From positions 21,215,555-21,279,554 of the forward strand of contig NC_037093.1 in NCBI RefSeq assembly GCF_002994745.2: a stretch of DNA of 64,000 nucleotides, read 5' to 3'. The notes beneath the pieces were generated by a model. That model made no database searches and was not told where the DNA came from. It saw only the letters and a program-made list of their open reading frames with translations. This document shows, piece by piece, positions 1 to 11,805 of the stretch (its first letter is position 1; the number at the start of each line of letters is the position of its first letter). Made by a program: the position numbers and the translations under genes. Source of the DNA: Rosa chinensis (lineage: Eukaryota > Streptophyta > Magnoliopsida > Rosales > Rosaceae).

Positions 1-249
1 AGTCATAGTGAAGGTGTTCCCCGCGGGTGGTACCTGAGGAGGTTGCGAGGGCGCTTCCCGAGGAGGTGGGGGTGTTCCCCGTGGGGGTATAGAGGGGAGT
101 TCCCGAGGAGGCGGCAACGGTACTTTCCGAGGAAGTGGCGAGGGTTCGTCTCATGCAGTTCCAAGCAGGGTTGGGCAACCCTTGGTGTCTGATATACCTG
201 ATGTGGAGGATGTGGAAGTATTGGAGATCCCGCGCTCACCATGGGGGCG

Positions 250-3200
250 GTTGCTCCTTGGCAATATGCCTATTGATCAACACAGTCCGAGTATGACTGA
301 GGAGCAGATTGCCGAGATGAGGACCACCTAGGCGATTCCAGACAAGTTTTGTTGCGCCCCTTGAGGGATGGTGAAACTTTTAGCCACCTTGAGGTGGGGT
401 GGGCATGCTTTTATGAATATCAGCTCAAGTGTGGGTTGATATTTCCGATACCGGAAGAGTTACAATATCTGTTGTCCTACCTAATATATCGGTAGGGCAG
501 CTATCACCCAACGCCTTGAGGCAAATAATGGGAGTGTTGCTGCTGTGGAAACTTAGCAAATTATTATGTCCCAGCATTGGCGAGTTTAATTTTATGTTCA
601 AGATGCAGTACTCGACGAAAGCTGGTGGTAGCGGATGTGTAAATTTTAGGGCGCGCGGCCGCTCTATTATTGAGGACTTGCCGTCAAACATTTATGCTCG
701 CTGGCGGGAAAGGCCGTGCTTGGTAGGAGGCCGGTGGCAGAATCCAGATATGGTGCATCGGGCCCTGACCCGTTTCCAACCCATCTGTGAGTATTGTGAT
801 TGGATTTTTGGTGCGTTTCTCCTTTGGTGTGTACTAATAGCATGTCTTTGCATCGTAGTGAGGCAGGAGGTTGATTTGAACATGCTAGAGCAACGAGGGT
901 GATTGGGGCATTTCCTAAGGGAGTGAGGGGGTTCTATCGCTTGTGCAAGCTCCTGATTTACTAGAGATTTGGTTTAGGGAGGCATCCAGGTGAGGGGTTG
1001 CTATTTTTGTTTGGTGTTTTTATCGTATGTAGTGTTGTGCCCTCGCTAACGTTGTATGTTTATTTTGCAACAGATATTCCGAGCGAGACTCCTAGCAAAA
1101 GTGATGCCCCGTACGCTGATGTGGATATCGATACCATTATTGAGGGGTTGTTACAAGAATCGGAGATGGCGAGGCGGGTTGATGTTGACCTGTCGGATAA
1201 TGTGCGCGTGACTAACCATCAGGTGAACATGTTGTTGCCCGACGAGGTGTATCTGAGGTTTCCCGATACTATTCTAGAATATCTCAACCAGCGACCTGAG
1301 GAAGAAACAGGTGTCGAGGGGCATGAGAGGCTCAGGATGCTCGAGGACCGGCGCAAAATCCCCAGGGGCCGCCAATGCAGGTGGGTGAGGGGGGCGAGCG
1401 CCCTCAAGTACAAGTCGGTGAGCGTCAGTTTCCTGAGACTCTGGAAGTAGTAAGGCTGTCCCCTCAGGTCTCGGCAGGAAGGGTGGGCCTTGGTGACATG
1501 GCCTGAGCCTCGGAGCCAACGGTTGAAGTGGAGACCTCCGTTGAGGAGTTATTGGAAGAAGTGGAGCGGCGTCAAAGCGATACCGGCACCCGTGCTCGGC
1601 TGGTGCAAGACGCAGTGTTGGAACAGCTAGATGCTGTTTTTGGCAAGGACGTTGGTGCTCCAGCCTCGCGGGAGGTCATCACTGTTGACAGTGGGGGAGG
1701 CGGTGGTGACCAGCCAGGCAGTTGACTAGACAGATTTGACCGTTGAAGCCTCTGAGGTGCAACCTGAATCTACGGAAGGTGTACTTGGGGGTGCCCAGGT
1801 TACAGAGGTGGGGGCCTGAGGTCAGGTTTCCGGGGAAGATGGGATCCGAGTGACGGATACATGTGCCCTCACAGACGGGGTCGGGTCGAAGAAAAGGACT
1901 GTATCACAGCTCTGGCTCGGGAGTCCCCCAGTTGGTGTGAGTATCGATACTCGCGGGGGCAAGAGATCTCGACTAAGAATGCATCACGCTCGAGGTTGAC
2001 TAGTAGGGACTCGCGGGGTTCTCGCAATGAGGTTACCAGGGGTCTCGCATGCACCCTGGGTGAGATTGGAGTTACTGATGGTGCCATCTTGCATATGGTT
2101 GCCGACTTACGGAACTGCCATCGCGATCGTAGTCGTGCGAATGCTGAAGATCCGCGCTCGGGGATCGGGAGGCGCAAGAGAGGCTGATGAGGATATGTAT
2201 TTTTATGAGTTTGTATGCTTTATTTCTTTCACGTAGGTATGCTGATAATGTGCGATGCAGGCCGTGAACATGAATTATCATGCCTCTGCCGAGTTGGTGG
2301 CCCACTTTGATAGAGAGATAGCCCGATTGCAGGGGGAGTTGGATGTCAAAAGGGAGCGGACGCGTGAGGTTCAGAGTGCGCTAGACCAGGGCCAGTTGGA
2401 ACACGAGGATATGAGGCGAGTAATTGATTACAGGATTGTGAGGAGGATGGAGTTGGAGCGATCACTCACAGTGGAGGAGGCTCATCGTTAGGAGGCCGAA
2501 GGTACTATCGTACTTCTACAGGAATCCAACCTGGATCTGACTGAGAGGCTACAACAGGCGGAGGATGGTCTGAAGGTTGTAGATCAGGTAAGGGCCTGGG
2601 TTAGTGAGGCTGAAGAGAGATTACAGGAACTGGAGAGACAAGTACGAGATCGCGATACCGAGTTGGAGCTTCGTGCTGCTGCCTTGGAGAGTTTGGCTCC
2701 TTATCCCGATCGCATGGCGGTTTTTGGAGGGGCAGGTTGGTAATCTGTAAAGGGAGGTTGACCATTTGCGAGACATTGAACTCGAGGCTGGTGAGAGGGA
2801 GGCAGAGATGGAACGGCTGAGGAAGGAGTTGGCTGAGCAGCAGTCTCGGGCCAGTAGCTTTGCTGAAGACTGTATCTGTTTGCGTGCTGCTGCCGAGACA
2901 CATCGCGACAAACTCCACAAGGCTAGGCGAGATGTTGCGGACAAGGCGGTGGACCTCTATCTTCGGTCAGATCATTTCTAGGAGAAGATGAACAAGGCCT
3001 TCTCGGATGGGGCCCTGCATTCTATTCGAGACGGTATCGCGGTTGGATGGATTGATCAGGAAAAGATGGTGCTGGATATACAAGCCAAAAAGGCAGCAAG
3101 ATCGCAAGCCAATGCCGCGAGTGGCAGTCGAGGTGCTAGGATTGTGATCCGAATGCAGGCTAAACCGGAGCATGTGTCTGGTCAGGGTGACGATCATGAG

Positions 3201-3278
3201 GCAGAGGGTGCTACTAGTGAGCGGGAGGCCCGCATGAGTACCGAGGGTGATGTGCAAGGAGAAGGTGTTGGAGAGTGA
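250..3278 (+). pseudogene. Antisense accessory gene of the Tat element (gypsy-type transposase_28-like N-terminus plus coiled coil), with apparent introns
   Basis: This gene runs opposite to gag-pol. The N-terminal block (about 360-790) reads like the plant family annotated as putative gypsy-type transposon domain: a segment with FPIPEELQYLLSYL, then NISVGQLSPNALRQIMG and a PSNIYARWRERPCLV stretch. It changes frame once near 480. Short GT-AG introns are apparent at 787-858 (donor GTGAGT), 990-1073 and possibly 2197-2260. The next exon (1074-1448) is acidic. Downstream, 2261-2980 encodes long Glu/Arg-rich heptad sequence typical of coiled coil, and 2988-3278 a basic then acidic tail ending in TGA. 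Several in-frame stops (902, 2491, 2981) show decay. The function of this family is unknown; despite the family name it has no demonstrated transposase activity. Confidence 0.65.
787..858 (+). other. Predicted intron in the antisense accessory gene
   Basis: A consensus donor GTGAGT at 787 and an acceptor ending CATCGTAG at 858 bound 72 bases of T-rich sequence. The length is a multiple of three, so the reading frame continues either way. A second candidate intron lies at 990-1073 (donor GTGAGG, acceptor TTTTGCAACAG) and a weaker one at 2197-2260 (acceptor GATGCAG). This is inference from splice-site shape; no transcript evidence is available. Confidence 0.5.
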
Positions 3279-4290
3279 GATGGGGCGGGTGAGCGAGACC
3301 AAGTAGAGGAGCAGACAAGTAGTACCGAGGGTGAGACTTGATTGTTGTGTTTTGTATGCTTTGTTTTTGTGCTAGCAATAGGCTTGCTTTTTCTTGTAAA
3401 TGCGTTGGATTTTGTGGAGACATTGACCGGGTGGTCTGGTTTTTGGAATGTCTGCTTGGTGTTGGGACGTGAAAAGTTTATGGGGAATAGACATTGTTGG
3501 GCGATATTCCCCTGTGCGTTGCATATATTTATTGCTTTGTCGATTGGTTGCCTTGTCATTAATGTAGGTTATTAAGGCAATGTGACGATTGGTCGTCTAG
3601 AGACGGTTGGTGGCGGTGGCATTCCCTTATCAATAGGCAGGGGTAAGGAGATCGATTGATCATATTTTCAACATGGTGTTTTCCCTGTTCATCATTGTGC
3701 TTCTGCTTCTGAAATCTTTTCCTCCCTTTAGGCAGTGTATGTTTCCAAATTTCTGGGCTTTATAGCTTAATCTCATCTTGGGTTATGGGCTTTATAGCCT
3801 AATCTCACAAGGACTCGGCTTCATAACCCATTTGGGGATTGCTCAATCTGTGCCCCTACGGAACTGAAAACCCATCCAAGTGAGAAACCCAAGCACTAAG
3901 ATTGCTGGAGGTGTGGCGGTCTACAACGATGGAGATCAGGTGGTGATACAGCGGAGAGTGGTGGACCGGTACTGCCCTCCAGTCCTTCCCACCGTTGCCC
4001 GGCCAGCTTATCAATCCTCTTTAATCTTCTGCTGAAGCTCTTCAAATTTCGAAGATTCAGGAGGGATTTGCATCAAATTCAGAAGTTCCGGCGACGGTAG
4101 TGGAGTATCGCACTCGTGTGCTATGGCGGGTATCGCCATTGCGTATAGTATATCGCATGGCGTATGTATCGCATTTGTATAGATATTTTGTGTAGCACTA
4201 TTGGCCGCAAAGCCTTTGTAATGAAATTCTTGGGGGTAGACCACCAAATGTGTCAGTGTTTATGATTCTATTGCTTTTATTGCTGTACTT
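3279..4290. other. Non-coding part of the Tat element between antisense gene and minisatellite
   Basis: No convincing coding sequence. The first 300 bases are T-rich, like the 3' untranslated region of the antisense gene. Two imperfect copies of GGGCTTTATAG(C)CTAATCTCA lie at about 3757 and 3787. From about 4110 there are scattered GTATCGC/GCGTAT words that resemble the minisatellite that follows and may be its precursor. Confidence 0.5.
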
Positions 4291-4304
4291 GCTTTCGCTG
4301 GCAT

Positions 4305-4895
4305 ATCGTCTAATATTCATTCATTCAACTGTTGGCGTATCGTGTGACATTCATTCATTCGTTCGTTGGCGTATCACGTAACATTCATTCATTCGTTGGT
4401 GTATCGCGTGACATTCATTCATTCATTGGCGTGCCGCATGACATTCATTTATTCAGTCATTGGCGTATCGCATGACATTCATTCATTCAGTCATTGGCGT
4501 ATCGCGTGACATTCATTCATTCAACTGTTGGCGTATCACGTGACATTCATTCATTCATTCGTTGGCGTATCGCTTAACATTCATTCATTCATTCAGTCAT
4601 TGGTGTATCGCGTAACATTCATTCATTCAACTGTTGGAGTATCACGTGACATTCATTCATTCATTCATTGGCGTATCGCGTGACATTCATTCATTCATTC
4701 ATTAGTGTATCATTTCTTTGGTTGGTGCATCGCATAACATTCATTCATTCAGTCGTTGGTGTATCGCGTGACATTCATTCATTCAGTCGTTGGCGTATCA
4801 CGTGACATTCATTCATTCATTCATTCATTCATTGGCGTATCGCGTGACATTCATTCATTCATTCATTGGCGTATCGCGTAACATTCATTCATTTG
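4305..4895. repeat. Minisatellite, about 17 units of 30-43 bp
   Basis: Each unit is TTGGCGTATCGCGTGA followed by a variable number of CATT repeats (ACATTCATTCATTC). Unit length varies because the number of CATT steps varies, and some units carry AACT or AGTC before the next TTGG. The array lies downstream of integrase in the element's own orientation, which is the variable 3' untranslated region where Tat/Ogre elements are known to grow tandem repeats. Confidence 0.9.
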
Positions 4896-5486
4896 ATCGC
4901 AACTAGGAGCACAAGGGTTTGCGAGGGACAACATCGTGTTGTGTCAGCGAAACCGACCATGAGCGATGTTGTATGTTCATTAGTAATAACGTGTAGGCAA
5001 TAAGTTGGGATTGCTATACAGCGTGCCCTTGCCTGTTGCGTAACATATGTGGGGGGGCCGGCGTGCGGCCCGTGGAAAAATTAGCGATATGACCGTTTGG
5101 GTTGGATGGCGATAATCGTTAGCATTGGAGTTGGAGCGACAAATAATTGTGGCGACTGGAAACGTTTCATTCATTGCCAATAATGGCAGTCATTGCTGCG
5201 CGATGGCAGTTGTGAAGTACAATAATAAAAAGGATAAGCAGAAGGGGTGGTGTTGCTTACAGTCATGGGGGTGGGTGGTGATAGCGAGGTGGGGGAAGCG
5301 ACGTGAAAGAGATGTCGTGCTTCTACCATGGGTAGAATCGGAGGTGTTGGTCGTTCCAAGGATGTGGGAGGGTAGTCCCGTCTGATCCTCAGAGATAGAA
5401 GGTGGCGGGTCCGACTGATTCAATGATCTCGTATGGCCCTTCCCATGTCGCCTTCAGTCTAGTAGGAGTTGGCATTGTTTCCTTCA
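4896..5486. other. Spacer between minisatellite and integrase end
   Basis: No reading frame here shows similarity I recognise. By position it is the 3' untranslated region just after the integrase C-terminus of the Tat element. Confidence 0.5.
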
Positions 5487-6560
5487 TTACCTAATCTCTG
5501 ACGGAAAGGGGTGAGGCATGACTCTAGCGTTGTAATAGCAGGCGATACGTTGTTTGTTGTTGATGTTGCATAGGTGTACCCACTCTCGGCACTCCTCTAG
5601 GAGGTCAGCGTTGAGTCTCAACCCCTCGGAGTTGGTCAGTGGGTCGAAGCAAGCTTCCCTCTCGCTACGCACCTCTTGCTCAACAAGGATTACTGCTTCG
5701 GTACCGAATGACAAGGAGAAAGAGGACTCGCCTTTGGCCTCTATTGGGGTTGTTCTGATCGCCCATAGGACCTCAGGTAACTTCTCTTCCCATAGGCCCT
5801 TGGCATCGTCTAGCCACTTCTTCAGGTTCTGCTTGCTTATCTTATTGACAGCCTCGACCTAGCTGTTGGTTTGTAGGTGTGTAGGGGAGCCATATCGGAT
5901 CTGTGTGCCGTACTGGCTGACGAAGTCCCGGAGTGTATTGTTGTCGAACTGAGCACCGTTATCGGTGATGATTGTCTCGGAGATTCCAAATTAGCAGTAT
6001 ATGTTCTTCCACAAGAAGTTGATAACCTTGGCCACTGTGATAGTGGCCAGGGGCTCGGCCTTGACCCATTTGGTGTTGTAGTCCACGACGACAATGGTAA
6101 ATTTGAACTGTCCTAGTGCTGTGGGGAATTTGCCAATGAAATAGAGTCCCCATTGGCAGTAGGCCCAAGGGGCGATGATGATCGACAACGGTACCGATGG
6201 TGCAAGGGAAGAGTTGGCGAACTGGTGGCACTTAAGGCAGGCGCTGGCGATACGCTTCGCGTCTTGCTCGATTGTAGGTCAATAGTACCCTGTACGTAGT
6301 GCCTTAAACACCAAGTTTCTTTCACCCGCGTGATTGCCAGACTCCGCCATGCAGGGATAGTAGGACTCGCTGCCCTTCCTCGAGTGAGATGCATTTCAAC
6401 AAGGGGAATGACCTTCCCTTCCTGTACAGTTTTCCCTCTCGGACTGTGTACAACATTGCTCGTTTGCGAAGTCTGTGGCGATGGTCTTGTCCTGGGGCTC
6501 GATACCCTTGGAGAGGTAGTCGATAAATGGGTCCATCCACGAAGGCGGATGCTCACTCTC
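5487..6560 (-). pseudogene. Tat integrase, broken
   Basis: The reading frame hops among several frames. The N-terminal zinc-binding region includes GKLYRKGRSFPLLKC near 6440. The catalytic core follows with FTIVVVDYNTKWVKAEPL near 6085 (first Asp) and IITDNGAQF near 5960 (second Asp), with the Glu region near 5850 interrupted by a stop. The C-terminal part (5714-5487) reads SFGTEAVILVEQEVRSE and ends at a natural stop. Multiple stops and frameshifts make it non-functional. Confidence 0.85.
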
Positions 6561-7140
6561 TGTCAAGAATATTTCCGAGAATGGCTTATCGATACTTGGT
6601 TTGTCCAGGATTTCCAGCTTGAGGTTTCCCATGTCGGTGTTTGGGGGCGACGTTGCCAACCTGGCAACAGCGTCTGCCTTGTTGTTCTGTGCTCGGGGGA
6701 TCAGGGCGATTGTATGGTTGGCGAGACATCGCTGGAGTAAAGCCTTGGCGAGGGATTGGTAGTAGGATAGGTGTGGCTCTTTAGCTTGGAAATCTCCACC
6801 AACTTGGTTGACGACGAGTTGGGAATCACTAAAGATTGTTAGGCTCGTGACTCCCAACTCTTTGGCCAACTGGATGCCAGCGATCAGCGCTTCGTACTCT
6901 ATTGCGTTGTTTCAGGCTTTGAACTTGAATTATAGTTCATATTCGTATGTGTTCCCCTCTGGGTCAGTCAAGACTACCCCGGCGCCACTGAGCTTACAGT
7001 TGGAGTTCCGAGACAATCTCACCAGAGGATTCGACATCTTCTCGGGGTATGAACTCAGTGATGAAATCTATAGCAGCCTACCCTCTAATGGTCGTACGCG
7101 GCGTGTAGTGAATGTAGAATTCGCCGAGTTCGGTGGACCA
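6561..7140 (-). pseudogene. Second (archaeal-type) RNase H of the Tat element, broken
   Basis: The 6869-6560 part reads MAKELGVTSLTIFSDSQLVVNQ, then ALIPRAQNNKADAVARLATS. This is the C-terminal half of a type-I RNase H with a conserved Asp (FSDSQL) and Asp (NNKADA). The N-terminal half (7140-6870) is present but split by stops. A second RNase H placed between RT-RNase H and integrase is diagnostic of Tat-lineage gypsy elements. Confidence 0.75.
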
Positions 7141-7560
7141 TTTTACCAACCTTCCTGAAGATTCCGGTTCTGGAGAACTTGTTTCAGTGGCTGGTTTGTC
7201 AAAACATGTATGGTGTGTGCTTGGAAATATTGTCGTAATCGCCGAATGGCTATGAGGAGTGCGAGGGAGAATTTCTCGATATTGGAATACCAGGATTTGG
7301 CATCGTTGAACCCCTTGCCGGTGTAATAGACTGGCAGTTCGTTGCTGTCCTCTCGTCTGACCAGGGTAGCGCTAATCACGGTGACTAATACTGCAAGGTA
7401 GATGTACAAGACCTCTCCTGGGATGGGTTTGGAAAGAGTGGGTACGGATGCTAAATAGTCGCGGAGGCCTTGAAAAGCTTTGTCATGCTCAGGTCCCCAA
7501 TTGATCGTCTCAATATGGTGAGTTTTAAGGAGCTTGAAGAATGGGGCGCACTTGTCGGTT
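7141..7560 (-). pseudogene. RT-linked RNase H of the Tat element, broken
   Basis: Residues LPVYYTGKGFNDAKSWYSNI and LRQYFQAHTIHVLTNQPLKQ match the plant gypsy RNase H core (usual forms are PVYYVSKAL..AE..Y and LTDQPL). An aspartate or glutamate expected in the core is replaced in this copy (NDAKSWY), consistent with decay. Confidence 0.75.
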
Positions 7561-8520
7561 AAGCGCGAGCGAGAGTGATAACCTTCCGAGTGAGGGACTG
7601 GAATTCATTCCTTGTCTTTGGTAGTGCCATATCGAGGATTGCCTACACCTTCTCAGGGTTGGCCTCGATGGCCTTCTCACTGACTACAAAACCCAGGAAT
7701 TTGCCGCCCAGTACCCCAAACACTCACTTGTCTAAGTTGAGTCCCATACCGTATTGGAGTAGGATGTCGAAAACGATGCCCAGATTTTTGATGTGGTCTT
7801 TGATGGTGACGCTTTTGACTAGCATGTCGTCCACATATACTTCCATGACCTTACCGATATGATTTGCGAACATGGCATTAACCAGTAGCTGGTACGTGGC
7901 CCCGGCATTCTTTAGACCAAATGGCATTACCTTATAACAGTACAAGCCCCGACATGACCTTATAACAGTACAAGGCCCGGCATTCTTTACCGATATGATT
8001 TGCGAACATGGCATTAACCAGTAGCTGGTACGTGGCCCCGGCATTCTTTAGACCAAATGGCATTACCTTATAACATTACAAGCCCTTATCAGTGGTGAAT
8101 GATGTGTGCTCCTGATCGCAAGGTTCCATGGCTATTTGATTGTAACCCGAGAAGGCATCCATGAAGCTGAGGAGCTTGTGGCTAGCGGTGAAGTCGACCA
8201 ACTGGTCAATTCATGGTAAGGGAAAGCTGTCCTTTGGGCAGGCCTTGTTCAAGTTGGTGTAGTCGACACACATGTGCCATTTTCAGTTAGGCTTCCATAC
8301 CATCACAACATTGGAGAGCCATGTCGAGTAGGAGACTTCTCTGACAAACCCGATGTCTTGGGAGTTTCTTGACCTCGGCCTGGATGGCCTTGTATTTTTC
8401 TTATGTGAACGCCCTTCTTTTCTGTCGGACTGGGGAGACATCTGGTAAGATGGTGAGTTTGTAGGTCGGCAAGTCTAGAGATATTCCCGGCATATCGGAG
8501 TATGACTAGGCGACCACTTC
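7561..8520 (-). pseudogene. Tat reverse transcriptase, broken, with an internal tandem duplication
   Basis: The N-terminal side shows the DMPGIS and PVRQKRR words typical of gypsy pol (about 8490-8400). The catalytic box VYVDDMLVKS lies near 7840. Between them the frame is interrupted by stops. A segment containing the QLLVNAMFANHIGK region is duplicated in tandem with a 136-bp step (7851-7960 and 7987-8090), which alone would disable the enzyme. Confidence 0.85.
7851..8090. repeat. 136-bp direct tandem duplication inside Tat RT
   Basis: The stretch beginning TTACCGATATGATTTGCG at 7851 recurs at 7987, and both copies continue through TTATAACA and TACAAG. The copies differ by only a few bases, plus short variable sequence at the junction. 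Confidence 0.85.
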
Positions 8521-9394
8521 TTGTCTAGTCTTGAGGAAGGCGATTAACTTTGCTTGGAACTGCGGATCTGTTTTGGACTCGATCTTAACTTTTCTTTCTG
8601 GGTGTGTATCTGATATAGAGACCGATATTAGGTCTTCCAAGGCATCTGGTCTTGGGTGCTTGAGTTTTCGTTTATCGTCCTTCCATTTGCCGCTTGTATC
8701 GCGGGCATCGGGGGTCTCAGGATCCTCTCTTGGATCATCAAGCTTGTCAGAAGGGGAGGGCAGATCTAAAGTTAGGAGTACCTTCGTCTGCCTTGTTGTC
8801 TTGCGATAGTCAAGGAGTTGCATTGTCTCGCGAGCTCTTGATCTCCTCCAATGGTGAGGATGCCGCCTGGGGTAGGTATCTTCATCATTAGCATGTGTCC
8901 TGCTAGAAAGCATTGGAGTCCCTAGCTGGCGTCATGCCCTAGGATGACGTTGTAGGTGGAGGGGTAGCCGACAACGATAAAATGTGTTGTCATAGTGGCG
9001 ATAATGTTGCCTCCCCCAAGTGTGATATGTAGGTTGTCGGATCCCAAGGTTGCCTCATTTCGCCTGCAAAGCTAATTAGGGGCTCGTGATATTGACTCAG
9101 TTTTTTCTTGTCCCGGTTGAGACCTTCGTAGCTGCTGATAAACATGACGCTGACTACCGCGCCGCTATCGACCAGGACCCGATGGCATCGATAGTGGTCG
9201 ATGACCATGGTGATCAAGAAGGGGTCGTTATGGTGCTTTTTTATGGTGTCCTCACTGCGATTAAAGGCGATCGAGTTCCATTCGACCTGTGGGGTGTGGC
9301 AGCCATGGCTAAGTCCCAATATCTCTTGATCCCTGGGGCATTGGCGCTTTTGTGCATGGTGGGTCTCGGGTGCTCTTGGAGCGCCGCTGTGCAT
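8506..9394 (-). pseudogene. Tat protease and protease-RT linker, broken
   Basis: The 9394-8990 frame contains HRVLVDSGAVVSVMF, the aspartic protease active-site region, with the triad D-S-G intact. The 8913-8506 frame is the charged linker leading into RT (KVKIESKTDPQFQAKLIAFL). Different frames for the two parts show a frameshift near 8950. Confidence 0.75.
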
Positions 9395-9469
9395 CGTTAG
9401 GATCTGTTCGTAGACCTCAATGGCGTTAGCGCCCGTGGAGGGAGTGAGGTATTGCAGGAGCTGGCCGCT

Positions 9470-11298
9470 CTGAATTAGGTGCTCGATAGCATTTTTCAGT
9501 GCCCAGCAGATATTAGTGGGGTGTCCAGACTCCTCATGATAAGTACAATATTTGTCGTTATCTCGTGGTTTTGCTTGGCCAGGCTTGCGTCGTGGTGGGC
9601 GTGGGATGATGTCCTTGTGGTTATCCCAGATATCTTCATAAAAAGCGGAGAGTGTGTTGTAAATTTCGTATTGGGGTGCCTCGAAATGCTGATCATCCCT
9701 GTGTCGGGTGCCGCTGTATGGTACATCACGATATCTACTACTGGAGGAGTTGTATTTTGGCTTCTCGGGGCTCTTCCCATACGGCTTATCGCTCTTATTG
9801 TTGTAGCCTTGTCTCTCTCGCGAGGGTCTGTCATGTTAGATAGGCTTGTCCCTGGCGGGATCACTGCCCCTACTTTTTGTGATCCTGATGGGATGGTTGA
9901 ATTGAGGGACGCTGACTGGATGCGTGTTAGAGTTGGTATCGCGGCTGAAGGTATCGTATTCAGCATGTGCAGAGGCGGTAGCGGCATCAAGGAGGTCATC
10001 ATATGTCGCAGGGGCATTGGTGTTTATCTGTAGTAGGAAGTATCCTGGTTGCAGTGCTCGCTTGAATTCGGATGCTGCTAGGGCTGGGTCAAGGGAACGG
10101 CACTGTGTCGCCTGTTTATGCCAGCGGCGGACGAAGTCTAGTAATCGCTCATTTGGCCGCTACTTGAACCAGAATAGGTTAGGTGTCATGCGATAGCCGC
10201 TGCCTCATAGAATGAATCTGCGAAGAAATTTGTCCCCGAGTTCCTGGAAGCTATCGATAAAGTTAGGAGGGAGATTAAGAAACCAACGCAAGGTTTCGTC
10301 ATTTTGGGTTTCCTCGAACGCGTGACATGCCATTGCATTCGTGTATCGGGTACCATGTAGGATGGATTGGAACACCTCCAAGTGGTGGTAAGGGTCTTGG
10401 GTGCCGTTATATTTCTCAATCTTGAAGGGTTTGGACTCTGGTGGGTGCTTCTCAGCCTGTATTCTGGCGGTGAATGGTCCCGTCTTTCCCTGAAAGCTTG
10501 TCATGATTGGCTGCCAGTCGGCTCTTCTCTAGGCACTCTCAACCCGTACTGGCAGGGAGGCAATTGCTTCGCTCATTTGGAGTAATTGCCAAGTATTAAG
10601 GTCAGGTAGGGTACATTGGCAGTCGTAGCAGTGTTTGCACCTGAGGTTCCCTCCTCGCAGGTAATCGGCTGGGGAGCCGGTGCTGCGCCAAGTTGGCCTG
10701 GAAAGAGGGAGGAGTTCAGGTAGACCACATGAGGCCCTATACTAGTGCTGCCAGGCATGGGGCCAGCGGGGCTTCCCGACGTGACCCTCGAGGGTATGAA
10801 GGTGCCAGTGAGTCAGGTGGCAGGGTCCGCAGTGAGGACTGGTCCAGGTGTAGGGTCACCTCCAATAGTCGGTATCGGGGTCTCCTACTGGTAGGCCCTG
10901 TCCAATGAGTCGTTATGCCCCACTCGCCGCTGGAGTGCCTCTAGTAGGGTACGATTCTGGTTGGTCATTTTTTTGACCTCTCGGCGAGCCGCTGCAGTCG
11001 TTGCCCGCTCGGCCTCATCCTGTGCCTGTGTCTCCATTAAATAGTGCATTGCTATTTCGAGTGCCGTGGTTGGATCTATGGTTATGACCGAGCGTGTCTC
11101 GGTGGGAGGGCTTTGGAACTCGAGGGTGAGATGGACCTTTCGGGTCGCTGTTTCGCGAGGCAGATCGTCGTTACTGGTATCAGGAGTGCTGGTTCCCATC
11201 GATGTGTTGTCTTGCCAGCAAGGGGCGAGGGATGTCCTTCTAGCGCCAAATGTTTCAGTTGTCTCGGGAGGGGTCCAATCCAGCTGAACACGGGGCAT
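9470..11298 (-). pseudogene. Tat gag, broken
   Basis: The N-terminal region starts at a Met at 11298 and is Thr/Glu-rich (ETQAQDEAERATTAAARREV). The capsid core (10504-10205) reads FKIEKYNGTQDPYHHLEVFQ and TLRWFLNLPPNFIDSFQELG, the retrotransposon gag domain. The C-terminal zinc-like motif KYCTYHEESGHPTNICWALK lies near 9555-9500. The parts are in different frames, so at least two frameshifts exist. Confidence 0.85.
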
Positions 11299-11400
11299 AT
11301 CGGTCTATTATTATCGCTGTCAGTCTCGCTTATCTGCAAAACAGACGAAGGTCAAAGGGAAGACAGGGTGTGCCGGCCTTCAACGCTTCGATCTTAAGTC

Positions 11401-11805
11401 AGTATCGAACAAGACAATGATAATGGAAAGTGATAGTAAACAGTTACCTCTTTGAGTCGTTGGAGATGACCTTAATGTAGGAGATTTGTGGGAACTTGGT
11501 TCCATTTCTTTCAGTGTGGGAGACTCAGAGTTCCCAATACCACCCTGAGGGGTATCAGGACCCCTGGCTGGGTGTTTACTTCGCTTATGTATAGGCGATA
11601 CGAGTCTTGTGCTTCCGATACTTGTGGCTAGGAGGTATGTGCATACCAACAATGCTGAGGCATGGAACCAACATAAGTAAATGGTTTGGTGGTGATAATT
11701 TGGTGGATAGTAGGCAGGTCTATTGCAATGGAGTGGTAAGGGGAAGCCACGGAAAGTCTTGCCTGGTTGATGACTTCCTCATGGCACCTTATGATAACTA
11801 CAAAC
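11401..11805. other. Unassigned sequence between Tat gag and the hAT element
   Basis: Probably the 5' leader or LTR remnant of the Tat element. I could not identify a TG...CA LTR edge or a tRNA-complementary site. No coding evidence. Confidence 0.4.

Larger units (their letters stand above)
1..11400 (-). mobile_element. Ty3/gypsy retrotransposon, Tat-type, decayed; left end outside window
   Basis: Minus-strand gag, protease, RT, RNase H, a second RNase H and integrase can be read in that order from about 11.3 kb down to 5.5 kb. The two RNase H blocks, the Tat-style gag motif (CTYHEESGHPTNIC) and an oppositely oriented accessory gene beyond integrase are hallmarks of the Tat/Ogre/Grande lineage. 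Stops and frameshifts occur throughout, so the element is non-autonomous. I found no LTR: the 3' LTR would lie left of base 1, and no convincing LTR edge or primer-binding site is visible right of gag between 11.4 and 11.8 kb. The right boundary given is therefore only the limit of recognisable sequence. Confidence 0.85.

Noticed and set aside
9496..10017. Minus-strand open frame of 173 codons in the gag region
   Set aside because: The neighbouring minus frame contains the true gag motif CTYHEESGHPTNIC; this frame is out of register.
9479..10033. Plus-strand open frame of 184 codons opposite Tat gag
   Set aside because: The minus strand there encodes the Tat gag zinc region in a different frame, and the plus frame has no recognisable domain. 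It is a shadow.
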